64,000 nt of DNA from Prolixibacter sp. NT017 (GCF_009617875.1 NZ_BLAV01000001.1:1302001-1366000), one strand, 5' to 3'. Positions 44,371 to 53,971 are shown, numbered from the stretch's first letter. Translations and numbers: made by a program. The notes: generated from the letters alone by a model not told the origin.

Positions 44371-44949
44371 CTATTCAATAAAAAGAGCATAAAAAAGTGC
44401 CGCCCAAATACCAAATTGTGAAATGTGCTTTTTCAGAAAGGCCAGCGATTTAGTAATGTGATCTTCGACGGTTTTCTCCGAAATCCCTTTGAGTTTAGCA
44501 ATCTCCTTGTTTGTAAGCCCTTTCTCGCGACTTAACATGAAAATCTCTTTTCGTTTGGGGGGCAATTGGGGGATAACGGACTCGTATTGCGCTTTTAGAA
44601 ACGAATAATCAACTTGCTCGGATGTGGCATCCGTGTTGATTTGCATGTGATGGCCCAGAAATTCGATGTATTTCTGTTCGCTTGCTCTTTTTCGGAAAAC
44701 CGAGAGAATGGTGTTTTTAGCCATCGTAAACATGAGAGCATCGATGTTGGTGTCTTTTCTGAATGACGAACGCTTCTCCCAAAGCTTTACAAAAACTTCC
44801 TGAACAATGTCGTATGAATCTTCTTCGTTTTTCAGAAAACTCAAAGCAAAGTGGAAAATGCGAGCATGGTACATTTCATATAAACGATCAATCACCTTTT
44901 TGTCGCCCTTAATAAGTCGATCGCAATATGTCTTAGAGTTGTCCTGCAT
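44371..44949 (-). CDS. ECF sigma factor
   Basis: About 192 residues from the ATG at 44949 (MQDNSKTYCDRLIKGD); the upstream ATG at 45015 would add an odd hydrophobic extension. Region 2 has FHFALSFLKNEEDSYDIVQEVFVKLWEKR and region 4 has LPPKRKEIFMLSREKGLTNKEIAKLKGISEKTVEDHI, the Bacteroidetes polysaccharide-locus sigma type. It directs transcription of the susCD genes under FecR control. The C-terminus ends in a hydrophobic stretch (GIWAALFYALFIE). Confidence 0.94.
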   Translation of the reverse strand: MQDNSKTYCDRLIKGDKKVIDRLYEMYHARIFHFALSFLKNEEDSYDIVQEVFVKLWEKRSSFRKDTNIDALMFTMAKNTILSVFRKRASEQKYIEFLGHHMQINTDATSEQVDYSFLKAQYESVIPQLPPKRKEIFMLSREKGLTNKEIAKLKGISEKTVEDHITKSLAFLKKHISQFGIWAALFYALFIE

Positions 44950-45376
44950 TAGAAAAGAATAAGTAGAAACAATGATAGAAAGGTTTTGTGAGATATCAAA
45001 ATACGTAAAAAACACGTAAAGTACGATAAGGTTTGTGGAAATATTTTTGGGGATTGTATGTATTGATATATCAATCGTCGGTTGATAAGGAGTGTGGTAG
45101 CGATTGTGTTTGCTCGAAACCTATGTAACAAATAGGCGTTGAAATTTTAACAGAGTTTACTTGCAGATAGTAGTAAACAAGAGAGCTGATGAATTTTATT
45201 AACGGATGCTCTACTGACGCTTTCTCTTTTCATTTCTTGATGAAACTGATAGCCAAGTTTTCTTCCGCGGTAGATGCGGAAGCGATGTTTTCATCGATTG
45301 TTCTCTTATCTTTGGTTGAAATCTGATGCGACTTTTGAATTTTTTACCGATAAAACAATGAACCAACATTAATGGC
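44950..45376. promoter_or_regulatory. Divergent control region between sigma gene and GH5 gene
   Basis: A 427-bp gene-free region. TATCTTTG at 45307-45314 is an exact -7 box (TAnnTTTG) for the plus GH5 gene and gives a leader of about 60 bases. Upstream of it, CTTCCGC (45262-45268) and GCGGAAG (45276-45282) form a perfect 7-bp inverted repeat with a 7-base gap, a possible operator. I see no clear -7 box for the sigma gene. Confidence 0.45.
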
Positions 45377-47041
45377 ATGAAAAAATTACTCGTCTTAAGT
45401 ACAGTAGTGTTGTTTGTTACAACATTGCTATTTAATTCATGTGCGGAGAAAAAAGAAACGACTCCGGCAAAAAAATCACTTGCCTGGCTTCACACCGATG
45501 AACACAACTTTGTGGACGATGCCGGTAACAAAGTATTTCTTCGCGGAGTCGGCCTTGGAAACTGGATGCTTCCGGAAGGCTATATGTGGAAATTTGGCAA
45601 GAATGGTGACCGGCCCCGGAAAATTGAGCAGCTGGTTAGCGACATGATAGGACCGGATCAGGCAGCCAAATTCTGGAAAAGCTTCCATCAAAATTACATC
45701 GCGGAAGCGGATATCAAACGAATTGCAGCGTTAGGATTTAATTCGGTTCGGCCGGCACTTAATTCCAGGCTTTTTCTTACCGGAGGCGATAACCCGGAAT
45801 TCGTAGACGAAGGTTTTCAGTTGCTGGACTCGCTGGTAAGCTGGTGCGGAAAATACGGATTGTATGTCATTATCGATATGCATGGTGCACCGGGTGGACA
45901 AACCGGGGCAAACATCGATGACAGTGCCAATAATGAGCCGGAGCTTTTCATGGATAAAAAGAATCAGGATTGGCTGGTTAAACTGTGGGTGAAGATAGCT
46001 GAACGATACAAGAATAATCCAACGGTTGCCGCTTACGATTTACTGAATGAGCCATTGCCGGAAAATACCGGCGCAGCCGATAAGTATAAAGACCAGTTGG
46101 TGCCTTTGTACAAGCGGGTGACGAAAGCTATCCGGGAAGTCGATCCGAAACATATGATTGTTGTCGAAGGATATAACTGGGCCAATAACTGGTCGGAGTT
46201 CACCGAAAAGTTTGATAGCAACATGTTTTTCCAGTTTCATTATTACTGTTGGAGTCGTCCTGACCATTTGAATAGTATTCAGCAATTTCTCGATAAACGT
46301 AAAGAGCTGAATGCTCCTGTTTGGGTAGGAGAGACCGGCGAACAGGGTAAAGCGATTTACTGGGCCACCACACAGTATTTTGAAGCGAACAACATTGGCT
46401 GGTCCTTCTGGCCCTGGAAAAAGATGGATACTGAAAATACGCCTTATTCCATCAATAAGCCCGAAAACTGGGACCTGATTTCTGCTTTTTCAAAAGGAGA
46501 AGAGAAACCATCGAAAGAAGTTGCACAAAAAGCGCTTGACGAACTGCTACAAAATATCAAACTGGCGAACTGCGTCTATTTCCCCGATGTGGTGAATTCA
46601 CTTTTCCGCAGGATTCCTGTTAAGATAGAGGCTGAAAATTACGGCCCGGATGGATATAATGTTTCCTATTTCGTGAAGGACACCACCCAAAAATCGAAAT
46701 ATTACCGCACCAATGAACCGGTTCCGGTTGAGGTGATGAATTTTGACAAGAAGCAACGCGTTTCACAACAGTATATTAGCCTGACAGAAGGGGAGTGGAC
46801 AGCTTATACTGTAAAAAGTGCCACAGAAGGTAATCATCTGGTCAGCGTCCGTGTGGAAGCAGAGCAATTGCCTGCATCATTTGCCATCACATTGAACGGT
46901 GTGAAGAAGGAGGTCGATGTGAAGCAAGCCGACTGGAATGAGATTGATTTGGGGGGATTATTCTTCCAAAAAGGAGAAAACCAGATACGGTTAAAAGTAA
47001 TGAAAGGGACAATAGGTTTTGATTGGGTGGATGTGAAATAA
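45377..47041 (+). CDS. Glycoside hydrolase family 5 lipoprotein with C-terminal CBM-like domain
   Basis: A 554-residue surface or periplasmic enzyme. A lipoprotein signal (LLFNSC) is followed by the GH5 barrel (about 35-375): GNKVFLRGVGLGNWM, GFNSVRPALNSRL, IIDMHGAPGGQTG, AAYDLLNEPLPE with the acid/base Glu, FQFHYYCWSRP, and WVGETGEQG with the nucleophile Glu. The C-terminal region (about 405-554) has VKIEAENYGPDGYNVSY and ends in GFDWVDVK, a CBM6/35-like beta-sandwich. The target is a beta-glucan or similar; it is divergent from and probably works with the SusCD locus. Confidence 0.88.
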   Translation: MKKLLVLSTVVLFVTTLLFNSCAEKKETTPAKKSLAWLHTDEHNFVDDAGNKVFLRGVGLGNWMLPEGYMWKFGKNGDRPRKIEQLVSDMIGPDQAAKFWKSFHQNYIAEADIKRIAALGFNSVRPALNSRLFLTGGDNPEFVDEGFQLLDSLVSWCGKYGLYVIIDMHGAPGGQTGANIDDSANNEPELFMDKKNQDWLVKLWVKIAERYKNNPTVAAYDLLNEPLPENTGAADKYKDQLVPLYKRVTKAIREVDPKHMIVVEGYNWANNWSEFTEKFDSNMFFQFHYYCWSRPDHLNSIQQFLDKRKELNAPVWVGETGEQGKAIYWATTQYFEANNIGWSFWPWKKMDTENTPYSINKPENWDLISAFSKGEEKPSKEVAQKALDELLQNIKLANCVYFPDVVNSLFRRIPVKIEAENYGPDGYNVSYFVKDTTQKSKYYRTNEPVPVEVMNFDKKQRVSQQYISLTEGEWTAYTVKSATEGNHLVSVRVEAEQLPASFAITLNGVKKEVDVKQADWNEIDLGGLFFQKGENQIRLKVMKGTIGFDWVDVK

Positions 47042-47394
47042 GATTTGTACTTGCAATTTGTAAGGAAAGGGATTTGCTTGTTCGGGCAAGTCTCTTTTTT
47101 GTGGTTTGGGTTTCAGGTATTTTCAATATTTATTTCGCTTGGTATGATACTATCCTGTATTGTTTGTGTTTTGTAAATGAAATCATGCACAATGGATAAA
47201 GAGTCAGTGTGTGTTTATTTTCAATTTTTAATTTAATAATCATATGTTTTTTCTGGATAGTAATGTTTTATGTGTTTGGCATGTGTCTGTTTAAAAGGGA
47301 TTTGTGTGCGGTTTAATTTTTTGGGTAATATCATTTCTATAAGTTCATCATAAGTAGGTATAGTTTCGCCTGTCAAAATCATCATATCTTGGGA
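47042..47394. other. Intergenic region with terminator after GH5 gene
   Basis: A hairpin with several G-T pairs (about 47067-47095) followed by TTTTTT ends the GH5 transcript. The remaining roughly 300 bases are AT-rich and carry no gene or repeat that I can see. Confidence 0.5.
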
Positions 47395-47425
47395 TTGTTG
47401 CAGCTAGTTTGATGGGATAGCTTTG
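47395..47425 (+). promoter_or_regulatory. Candidate promoter of the siderophore-uptake unit
   Basis: TTG at 47395-47397 and TAGCTTTG at 47418-47425, spaced by 20 bases, match the Bacteroidetes -33/-7 arrangement. The gene starts 39 bases downstream. I do not see a convincing Fur-box palindrome. Confidence 0.5.
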
Positions 47426-47463
47426 TGTCGTATAATCTAATCTAAAAAATCAAATATAATACG

Positions 47464-49812
47464 ATGAAAAAATTGCTATCTATATTGCTCTTTGTAACTG
47501 TGTTTCATATTGCAGGTGCTCAGACCGGTACCATTACCGGAAGTATTGTTGTTCCTGATGAGAATAATGGGGCAATTGTGAATATTGGATTGAAAGGAAC
47601 TGTCAAAGGAGCTGTTACTGATTTAAGTGGACATTATATCATTCGCAATATTGCTCCGGGAACCTATACATTGCAAGCGACACATATTGGATTGAAAAAG
47701 AAGGAAGTGAATGTGAAGGTTGCCTCCGGACAAGTAACCCGTGTTCCTGAAATAAGGCTGCAGAAAAGCAACAAGGAAATAGGAGAAGTGGTAGTAACCG
47801 GAAATTATTATTCTGATTATGTTACCGATGTGCCCTCTGCTGCGCTACGGATTGAAACTCCGTTACTGGAAGCTTCTCAAAATATTCAGGTGATAACCCG
47901 GGATGTGCTTGAAGATCAGCAGTCGATTGATATGTTGGAGAGTGTTACCAGAAATACCAGTGGAGCGCAAATGATTGAGCACTGGGGAAACTTTGCCCGT
48001 ATTAATATGCGAGGTTTTAAATTGCCGGCATTTCGAAACGGTATGAATGTTGACTTGCCTTGGGGACCGTTGACAGAAGATATGTCAATTGTCGATAGGA
48101 TTGAGTTCGTGAAGGGACCGGCAGGTTTTATGCTCTCATCCGGTGAACCTGGTGGATTCTATAATGTGGTGACCAAGAAGCCGAGAAAAAACAAAAAAAA
48201 TGAAGTCTCGATGATGGTCGGCTCATTCAATACGCTTCGGGCAACAGCCGATCTAGGGGGAGAATTAAGTAAAGATGGACGTCTGCTTTACCGATTGAAT
48301 TTGATGGGAATGGAGAAAAATTCGCATCGAGATTATGACTACAATAATCGTTTTACCGTGGCTCCATCGTTAAGCTATCAGTTCGATGCTCGAACAAAGC
48401 TAACAGCTGAATACATTCTCCAGTATTCTCAGATGATCGTTGGCGGAGCTTATGTGTTTTCGCCGGATGGCATGGGAACCTTACCGCGAAATTTCACTTT
48501 GGCCGAACCCAATCTTGATCCGACGAATATTTGGGAGCAAAACCTCTTTCTTAATTTTCAGCGAAAGCTGAATCAAAACTGGAAACTTACTGCTCAACTG
48601 GGCTATTTGCATTACAAGCAAATTGGTAGCTCGCTATGGCCCGATTCGGTAACAGAGGCTGGATTAATTTACCGGGGACTCAGTAGTTGGGATGCGTTGA
48701 GTACAGCCAAGCTTGGTCAGGTCTATTTGAATGGAGACCTGAAAACGGGCAAAATCGCTCATCACATTCTTGTTGGCCTTGATATGGGAAACAAAGAGTA
48801 TTTTGCCGACTGGTTTCAACATGGTGCACTTGGGAATACACCGCTGGATATTCACAACCCTGTTCATTATGTACCTACTTCTCAAATTCCGGTCTTCGAT
48901 AGAAGTCAGAGCATACGGAAGCGTGCTTACAATGGAAGTTATCCCGGCTCCCAATTGGTTCGCTATTCTGCTTTGTACGGTCAGGATGAAGTTCGATTCT
49001 TTAGCGATAAATTGCGCTTGACACTTGCAGGGCGTTTTACAACGTACCATACGTCAGTTTACGGCGCAGGCACCGATGACCGGGTGTTTACTCCCCGCGC
49101 CGGAGTTAGCTATTCGATCGATAAAAACACGTCGGTGTATGGCCTGTTTGATCAGGCTTTTATACCGGAAGCCGGAACCGATAAAAACGGTAAGGCATTC
49201 AAACCGGTCAGAGGAAATGATTGGGAAGCGGGAGTAAAACGGGAGTGGGGTGCCGGACGCTGGAAGTCTTCTTTGACATTCTATAAGATAACGAAAGAAA
49301 ACGTGTTGACTACCGATCCTTCTGATATCAATTACCAGATTCAATTGGGAGAGGCCCAATCAAAAGGAGTTGAGTTTGATTTGCAAGGAGAAATTCTGAC
49401 AGGACTGAACGTCATTCTGAACTACGCTAATACCGACCTAAAAGTGACGAAGGATAGCGATCCTTCGGTGGTGGGTACTCGGCTGGCAGGCCATGCGAAG
49501 CATATGACCAACGGTTGGTTGAAATATCAGTTTAAAAACTCAGGACTGAAAGGATTGGGCCTATCGCTGGGGTACCAGTATCAGATCGATCGTTCATCCT
49601 GGAATTGGGGCGCTGATAACGAGTCGATTTTACCTGATTATTTCCGACTTGATGGAGCGGTATCATGGAAGAATGATGCCTTCACAGTCGCATTGAACGT
49701 TAATAATCTGCTCGATAAGTATCTCTATTCCGGAAGTGGCTATGCAAATTTCTATTATTGGCAAACCGAGCCTGGAATTAATTACCGCTTAAGTGTGAGG
49801 TACCGCTTTTAA
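47464..49812 (+). CDS. TonB-dependent siderophore receptor
   Basis: A 782-residue outer-membrane receptor. After the signal peptide (to IAGAQ) comes a carboxypeptidase-like domain (about 22-100), then a plug with TPLLEASQNIQVITRDVLEDQQSIDM and FVKGPAGFMLSSGEPGGFYNVVTKKP, the pattern of FhuA/FoxA-type siderophore receptors. The barrel ends with a terminal aromatic strand (EPGINYRLSVRYRF). Takes up ferric siderophores, substrate unknown. The PepSY and diflavin genes downstream suggest reductive iron release. Confidence 0.93.
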   Translation: MKKLLSILLFVTVFHIAGAQTGTITGSIVVPDENNGAIVNIGLKGTVKGAVTDLSGHYIIRNIAPGTYTLQATHIGLKKKEVNVKVASGQVTRVPEIRLQKSNKEIGEVVVTGNYYSDYVTDVPSAALRIETPLLEASQNIQVITRDVLEDQQSIDMLESVTRNTSGAQMIEHWGNFARINMRGFKLPAFRNGMNVDLPWGPLTEDMSIVDRIEFVKGPAGFMLSSGEPGGFYNVVTKKPRKNKKNEVSMMVGSFNTLRATADLGGELSKDGRLLYRLNLMGMEKNSHRDYDYNNRFTVAPSLSYQFDARTKLTAEYILQYSQMIVGGAYVFSPDGMGTLPRNFTLAEPNLDPTNIWEQNLFLNFQRKLNQNWKLTAQLGYLHYKQIGSSLWPDSVTEAGLIYRGLSSWDALSTAKLGQVYLNGDLKTGKIAHHILVGLDMGNKEYFADWFQHGALGNTPLDIHNPVHYVPTSQIPVFDRSQSIRKRAYNGSYPGSQLVRYSALYGQDEVRFFSDKLRLTLAGRFTTYHTSVYGAGTDDRVFTPRAGVSYSIDKNTSVYGLFDQAFIPEAGTDKNGKAFKPVRGNDWEAGVKREWGAGRWKSSLTFYKITKENVLTTDPSDINYQIQLGEAQSKGVEFDLQGEILTGLNVILNYANTDLKVTKDSDPSVVGTRLAGHAKHMTNGWLKYQFKNSGLKGLGLSLGYQYQIDRSSWNWGADNESILPDYFRLDGAVSWKNDAFTVALNVNNLLDKYLYSGSGYANFYYWQTEPGINYRLSVRYRF

Positions 49813-49841
49813 TTGCTCGGATTGTTTTAAGTAAATACCAA

Positions 49842-49879
49842 CTCTTCCCTGTTTCGACAGGGGAGAGCTTTGATTTTTT
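49842..49879 (+). terminator. Hairpin terminator with TTCG loop inside the iron-uptake unit
   Basis: CTCTTCCCTGT (49842-49852) and ACAGGGGAGAG (49857-49867) enclose a TTCG tetraloop and are followed by CTTTGATTTTTT. It separates the receptor from the PepSY gene and may let only part of the transcripts through. Confidence 0.75.
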
Positions 49880-49916
49880 CAGCTAAGTCGGATATGAGTT
49901 TTTAAGAAGTGGAAAA

Positions 49917-51065
49917 ATGATGTTTAGGAATATCTTGTCAAAAATACATCTGTGGTTAGGTCTGGCTTCCGGGCTTGTTGTATTTGTTATTTCTGTTACC
50001 GGTGCAATCTACGTATTTCGCACCGAGATAACAGAATGGCAGAGGCATAACGCTATTTATGCGGAACATAAAGCAGGGAATGTGCTTCCGATTAGCGAGC
50101 TGTTGGAGAAAGCTCAGAAAGATTTTGGACCGGAAAGAAAGATCAGCTGGGTGAATGTTTATAACAATCCTGATAAGAGCTGGGTTTTTTTCAGTTATCA
50201 AAGCAATCCTGAGGCTCTCACTTATTTTGGGATTTTGAAGCATTACGATGCAATGTATGTAGATCCTTATAGTGGTGAAGAAAAGGCTGTTTACAATGAA
50301 AAATACGATTTCTTCAATATTGTGAAATGGCTGCATTGGAGCTTGTTGCTCCGGACACCTGTTGGACAGCCGATTGTGGGGTGGAGTACTCTTATCTTCG
50401 TTATTTTGCTCATCAGTGGCCTTATTCTCTGGTGGCCCAAAAATTGGCGTCGGACCAAGAATATTTTTCGTATAAAATGGATAAAAACGACAAGTGCTTA
50501 TAAAAGACTTTATGACTTGCATAACGTTTTAGGGTTTTACAGCCTGATTTTAGCCTTGATTATTGCGTTAACCGGGATGATTTGGTCCTTCAAATGGTTT
50601 CAGGCTTTGGTGTATATGCTCGTTGCCGGCACGACTGCAACCCCGGACTTGAGTGTGATGAAATCAACGCCAGACAGTCGGGCGAAGGTTCATGCCATTG
50701 ATACCGCTCTTGCTAAAACAAGAGAAAAGTATCCGGATGCTGCTGTTTTTCGAATGGTTCCTGCAGCTGATAGTCTGGGAGTAATTCAGGTATTTGTTCA
50801 GGAAGAAAAAGGAAAATATTATAAAACCGATGAATTGCAGTTTGATCAGTATTCTGGGAAGGTTCTGAAGGAAAGAAAACACGCCGATAAAAATGCTGGT
50901 GAAAAACTAATTACCGCTAATTACGATATTCATGTGGGAGCTATTGGTGGAATCGCGGGTAAGATTATCGCGTTTATTATCAGTCTGATTTCGGCATCTC
51001 TTCCGGTTACGGGATTTTTTATGTGGTTAAAGCGGAATAGAAACCGCCGGAAATCACTTTTCTAA
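49917..51065 (+). CDS. PepSY-associated transmembrane protein
   Basis: A 382-residue inner-membrane protein with four predicted helices (about 13-36, 140-163, 200-225, 350-370). Typical PepSY_TM wording includes KIHLWLGLASGLVVFVISVTGAIYVF, the HWSLLLRTPVGQPIVGWSTLIFVILLISGLILWWPK block, LHNVLGFYSLILALIIALTGMIWSF and HVGAIGGIAGKIIAFI. Such proteins accompany siderophore receptors and are proposed to pass electrons for ferric-siderophore reduction in the periplasm. It precedes the diflavin reductase by 13 bp. Confidence 0.88.
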   Translation: MMFRNILSKIHLWLGLASGLVVFVISVTGAIYVFRTEITEWQRHNAIYAEHKAGNVLPISELLEKAQKDFGPERKISWVNVYNNPDKSWVFFSYQSNPEALTYFGILKHYDAMYVDPYSGEEKAVYNEKYDFFNIVKWLHWSLLLRTPVGQPIVGWSTLIFVILLISGLILWWPKNWRRTKNIFRIKWIKTTSAYKRLYDLHNVLGFYSLILALIIALTGMIWSFKWFQALVYMLVAGTTATPDLSVMKSTPDSRAKVHAIDTALAKTREKYPDAAVFRMVPAADSLGVIQVFVQEEKGKYYKTDELQFDQYSGKVLKERKHADKNAGEKLITANYDIHVGAIGGIAGKIIAFIISLISASLPVTGFFMWLKRNRNRRKSLF

Positions 51066-51078
51066 TTCGGATATTGAC

Positions 51079-52674
51079 ATGTTGAAGAAGTTATATAAAA
51101 GTTTGCTTAGAACGAAAGAGGAGCGAAGAGCAGCAGGTGTAGTTGTTCTTTATGGCGGAAAATCAGGAAATTCAGTCTTTGTTGCAAAAGAGTTAGGAAA
51201 ACAATTGAAAAAGAATGGTATCGATGCTTCTGTTAAGAATTTACTTAACTATAGGGCAGTGAATCTGGCAAAAGAGACCCTGGTTCTAATCGTTATCAGT
51301 ACATACGGCGAAGGAGAGCCGCCACCAGTTGCTGAACGTTTTTATAAAGAGCTTCATGCTGGTTCGTTTGCTCTGAGTCATTTGCAATATTCGGTCTGTG
51401 CTTTGGGAGATTCAAGCTATGAGTTTTTCTGCCAGGCAGGGAAGGATCTGGATAAACGATTCCGGGAATTAGGTGCTCGAGCAATTTTCAGACAAGTCGA
51501 TTGCGATATAGATTTCAGAGAAAATGCAGTTTTATGGATAACCGGCGTTTTACATCAGCTGAAAAACGATGTTAAGACCAGTGTTGTTGAAATGAAGGAA
51601 AATATGCCGGCATTTTATGAGGGAATTATTAAGAATAGATACCGCTTAAATAAAGGAGGCGAAAATGGCGTCTATCATCTTGTTTTAGAAGTTAACTCAA
51701 GTCGAACGAAATATCAACCGGGAGATACGATTGGCATTATCCCTGAGAATTCCGATGATTTGGTGAAGGAGCTTTTAAGCCATCTCGAATCTAAATGGGA
51801 TTATGTAATTCTGTGGGACGGAAAGCCCTATTTGGCCGGAGAACTTTTTCGGCGAAAGCTCGAAATTAACCGGTTAAGTGAATCGGTTATTCAAGAATAC
51901 CAGCTAGTTGTTGATGATGAGATGTTGTCAAAACTCCTGTCTTCCAGGGAAAAACTTCTTCAATACATAAATAAATCTGATTTGTTGGATCTTCTGGTCG
52001 ATTATCCGGCGAAAATTAGATTGGAGGAAATTGTGTCGCTGTTGCAACCCCTTCGTACCCGTTATTATTCCATCGCTTCGAGTTTTAAAAATACACCGGG
52101 TGAATTGCATTTGACAATAAAGCAGGTTGAATCGATACGAAATAGCAGAATCCGTCGGGGAGCTTGTTCTTCTCTTCTTACTCAATGTCTGGAAATTGGT
52201 TCTTCGTTGCGGTTTCGATTGGTGCGAAATGAAGAATTTCGACTACCCAAGCTGTCGGGGGTGCCTGTAATTATGATTGCTGCAGGTGCCGGGATCGCGC
52301 CATTTCGTGCTTTTTTACAAGAACGATCACTCCGGAATGATTATGATAACTGGTTGATTTTCGGAGAGAAAAGAGTGAGTCGGGATTTTTTATATGAGGA
52401 TGAATTGAAAAAGTGGAAGAAACAGGGTGTTTTAAATCGTCTTGATCTGGCCTTCTCACGTGATGGGAATCGCAGGGTTTATGTTCAGAATAGAATTGAA
52501 GAGTTGCAGGAAACGTTTGTCGATTGGCTAAGAAGAGGAGCCTGTATATATGTTTGTGGTTCGTTACAAATGGGGATGGAAGTCCGGCGTACCATTCGAA
52601 GTATCTGCGAAAAAAATACTAAGAAACTTGGGTTTGAATTGACACCAGATCGATATATGGAAGATTTGTATTGA
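51079..52674 (+). CDS. Diflavin reductase (flavodoxin plus FAD/NADPH domains)
   Basis: A 531-residue protein with an N-terminal basic stretch, then a flavodoxin domain (about 18-160; YGGKSGNS FMN loop, STYGEGEPPP, ALGDSSYEFF) and a sulfite-reductase/P450-reductase-like FAD domain (RYYSIASSFK and GACSSLL) with NADPH-binding GAGAGIAPFRAFLQER, ending in an aromatic residue (YMEDLY). It should move electrons from NADPH through FAD and FMN. Together with the PepSY membrane protein and TonB receptor it suggests a reductive route for siderophore iron. No haem or siroheme domain is present. Confidence 0.9.
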   Translation: MLKKLYKSLLRTKEERRAAGVVVLYGGKSGNSVFVAKELGKQLKKNGIDASVKNLLNYRAVNLAKETLVLIVISTYGEGEPPPVAERFYKELHAGSFALSHLQYSVCALGDSSYEFFCQAGKDLDKRFRELGARAIFRQVDCDIDFRENAVLWITGVLHQLKNDVKTSVVEMKENMPAFYEGIIKNRYRLNKGGENGVYHLVLEVNSSRTKYQPGDTIGIIPENSDDLVKELLSHLESKWDYVILWDGKPYLAGELFRRKLEINRLSESVIQEYQLVVDDEMLSKLLSSREKLLQYINKSDLLDLLVDYPAKIRLEEIVSLLQPLRTRYYSIASSFKNTPGELHLTIKQVESIRNSRIRRGACSSLLTQCLEIGSSLRFRLVRNEEFRLPKLSGVPVIMIAAGAGIAPFRAFLQERSLRNDYDNWLIFGEKRVSRDFLYEDELKKWKKQGVLNRLDLAFSRDGNRRVYVQNRIEELQETFVDWLRRGACIYVCGSLQMGMEVRRTIRSICEKNTKKLGFELTPDRYMEDLY

Positions 52675-52696
52675 ATCTGATGTTTTGGTTAAAAAA

Positions 52697-52727
52697 AGGA
52701 ACTCTGTTAATGCGTAACAGAATTCCT
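52697..52727. terminator. Convergent terminator hairpin
   Basis: AGGAACTCTGTT (52697-52708) and AACAGAATTCCT (52716-52727) pair with one mismatch; A-rich on the left and TCT on the right. It separates the diflavin gene from the convergent YceI gene. Confidence 0.6.
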
Positions 52728-52753
52728 TCTAAACATCAAGTATGAACTAGCGT

Positions 52754-53305
52754 CTATTTAAAAAAAAGATCAAAATTCAGTTTGATATCGTCCTTGGCGG
52801 GCATTCCCAAAAGGCTCGGTGGGTCGATTTTGTAATCGGTCATCTTTACGTCAAACTTTCCGGTTACTTCTATCTCTCCGTTGCTGTCGGTTTTCTCCAC
52901 AATAGGGACGGTAATGGAATGAGAGATACCGTGAAATGTTAGCTTTCCGGTAACGGTTTCCTGTCCTTGCTGGTCTTTTTGAAAGGAAGTACTGGCGAAA
53001 GTAACATCCGGAAATTTAATAGCATCAGTTGCCTCCATCATATGAGAATCGCGGTTGGCATTGTGACTGTCGAAAGTCGAAACCTTGATGGCAATGGCCG
53101 TTTGCTTTATTTCCTTGGTTTTGTTGTCTACAACAATGACCCCCTTTACACTTTTGCTGGTCCCTTCCCAGTCGTGCAACGGGTGCGACATGGCATACCG
53201 TACATACGATTTTTGGGTTTCGGACATCATCTTTGAGGTTGACTGTGCAAAACCTACGGTTGCTGTAATGGCAACCACCATCATTGATAAAATAATTTTC
53301 TTCAT
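52754..53305 (-). CDS. YceI family lipocalin-like protein
   Basis: A 183-residue periplasmic protein with signal peptide (to VGFAQ). The body (YAMSHPLHDWEGTSKSVKG, HNANRDSHMMEATDAIKFPDVTFAST, VTGKLTFHGISHSITVPI) is the YceI beta-barrel, a family that binds polyisoprenoid-type lipids. Placed four bases after the b561-like gene, so they form a unit, as in known YceI-b561 pairs. Confidence 0.9.
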   Translation of the reverse strand: MKKIILSMMVVAITATVGFAQSTSKMMSETQKSYVRYAMSHPLHDWEGTSKSVKGVIVVDNKTKEIKQTAIAIKVSTFDSHNANRDSHMMEATDAIKFPDVTFASTSFQKDQQGQETVTGKLTFHGISHSITVPIVEKTDSNGEIEVTGKFDVKMTDYKIDPPSLLGMPAKDDIKLNFDLFFK

Positions 53306-53308
53306 GGG

Positions 53309-53971
53309 TTAAAATTTAATGACAATCATAGCAGCAGCTAAGGAACCAAAAGCGGTTAGGGCAGCAGCCCGATGGTAAGGTTTTAGGTTGGGATGGCTTT
53401 CAAGTTGTGTGGCGAGAATGTTTGTGGCAACCATACTGGTAAAGTGCACGATGGCCAGAATTTTGTGAACTTTGATACTACTGTATCCTTTTCGTTCGTC
53501 CAGCATTTTAGGAGGTGCAAAAAGTGCCAGTGCAGCCGTCGAGAAATAGGCAATATCGACTCCTGCGGCCAATCCCTCATGCAATCCCTTTATCTTGTAG
53601 TCGCCGTTGTACAATTTATACCCGACGACTCCCTGGGCAGCCATTCCCGCCAGGGAAATAAAGCCCAATGCCTGGTGCCACTTTAACATAGTCCGTCGGA
53701 TCTTCAGTTCTTTCTCACGCTCTTCCGGAGAGAGCTGAAATGCTTTGAAGTTCCTCATCAGCCCCTTTTGTCCCCAGAGAAGTTTCTGGGTAAACGGATA
53801 CTTTTTCGGCAAAAGCTGAACGTGTTCCTGCTGAGGTGTCATGATCGAATTGAGCAGATCGTTTTGAACCTTGGTCGTGTCGCTCTGCACATTTGTGGTA
53901 TCGGTCTGTGCCGACAAGTGCCCTGCGGACAGCAAAAGTGTGACGATAAAAAGAATTCTTCTGATTCTCAT
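53309..53971 (-). CDS. b561-like four-helix membrane protein
   Basis: A 220-residue protein with a signal peptide (LSAQ), a Thr/Asp-rich segment, and four hydrophobic helices. Histidines in the helices (MLKWHQALGF, GLHEGLAAG, SIKVHKILAIVHFTSM, YHRAAALTAF) are placed as haem ligands in b561-type cytochromes. It is probably a membrane electron carrier, working with YceI. The haem assignment is from pattern only. Confidence 0.65.
   Translation of the reverse strand: MRIRRILFIVTLLLSAGHLSAQTDTTNVQSDTTKVQNDLLNSIMTPQQEHVQLLPKKYPFTQKLLWGQKGLMRNFKAFQLSPEEREKELKIRRTMLKWHQALGFISLAGMAAQGVVGYKLYNGDYKIKGLHEGLAAGVDIAYFSTAALALFAPPKMLDERKGYSSIKVHKILAIVHFTSMVATNILATQLESHPNLKPYHRAAALTAFGSLAAAMIVIKF

Noticed and set aside
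47041..47463. Fur box upstream of the siderophore receptor
   Set aside because: The AT-rich sequence contains no convincing 19-bp palindrome of the GATAATGATAATC type.
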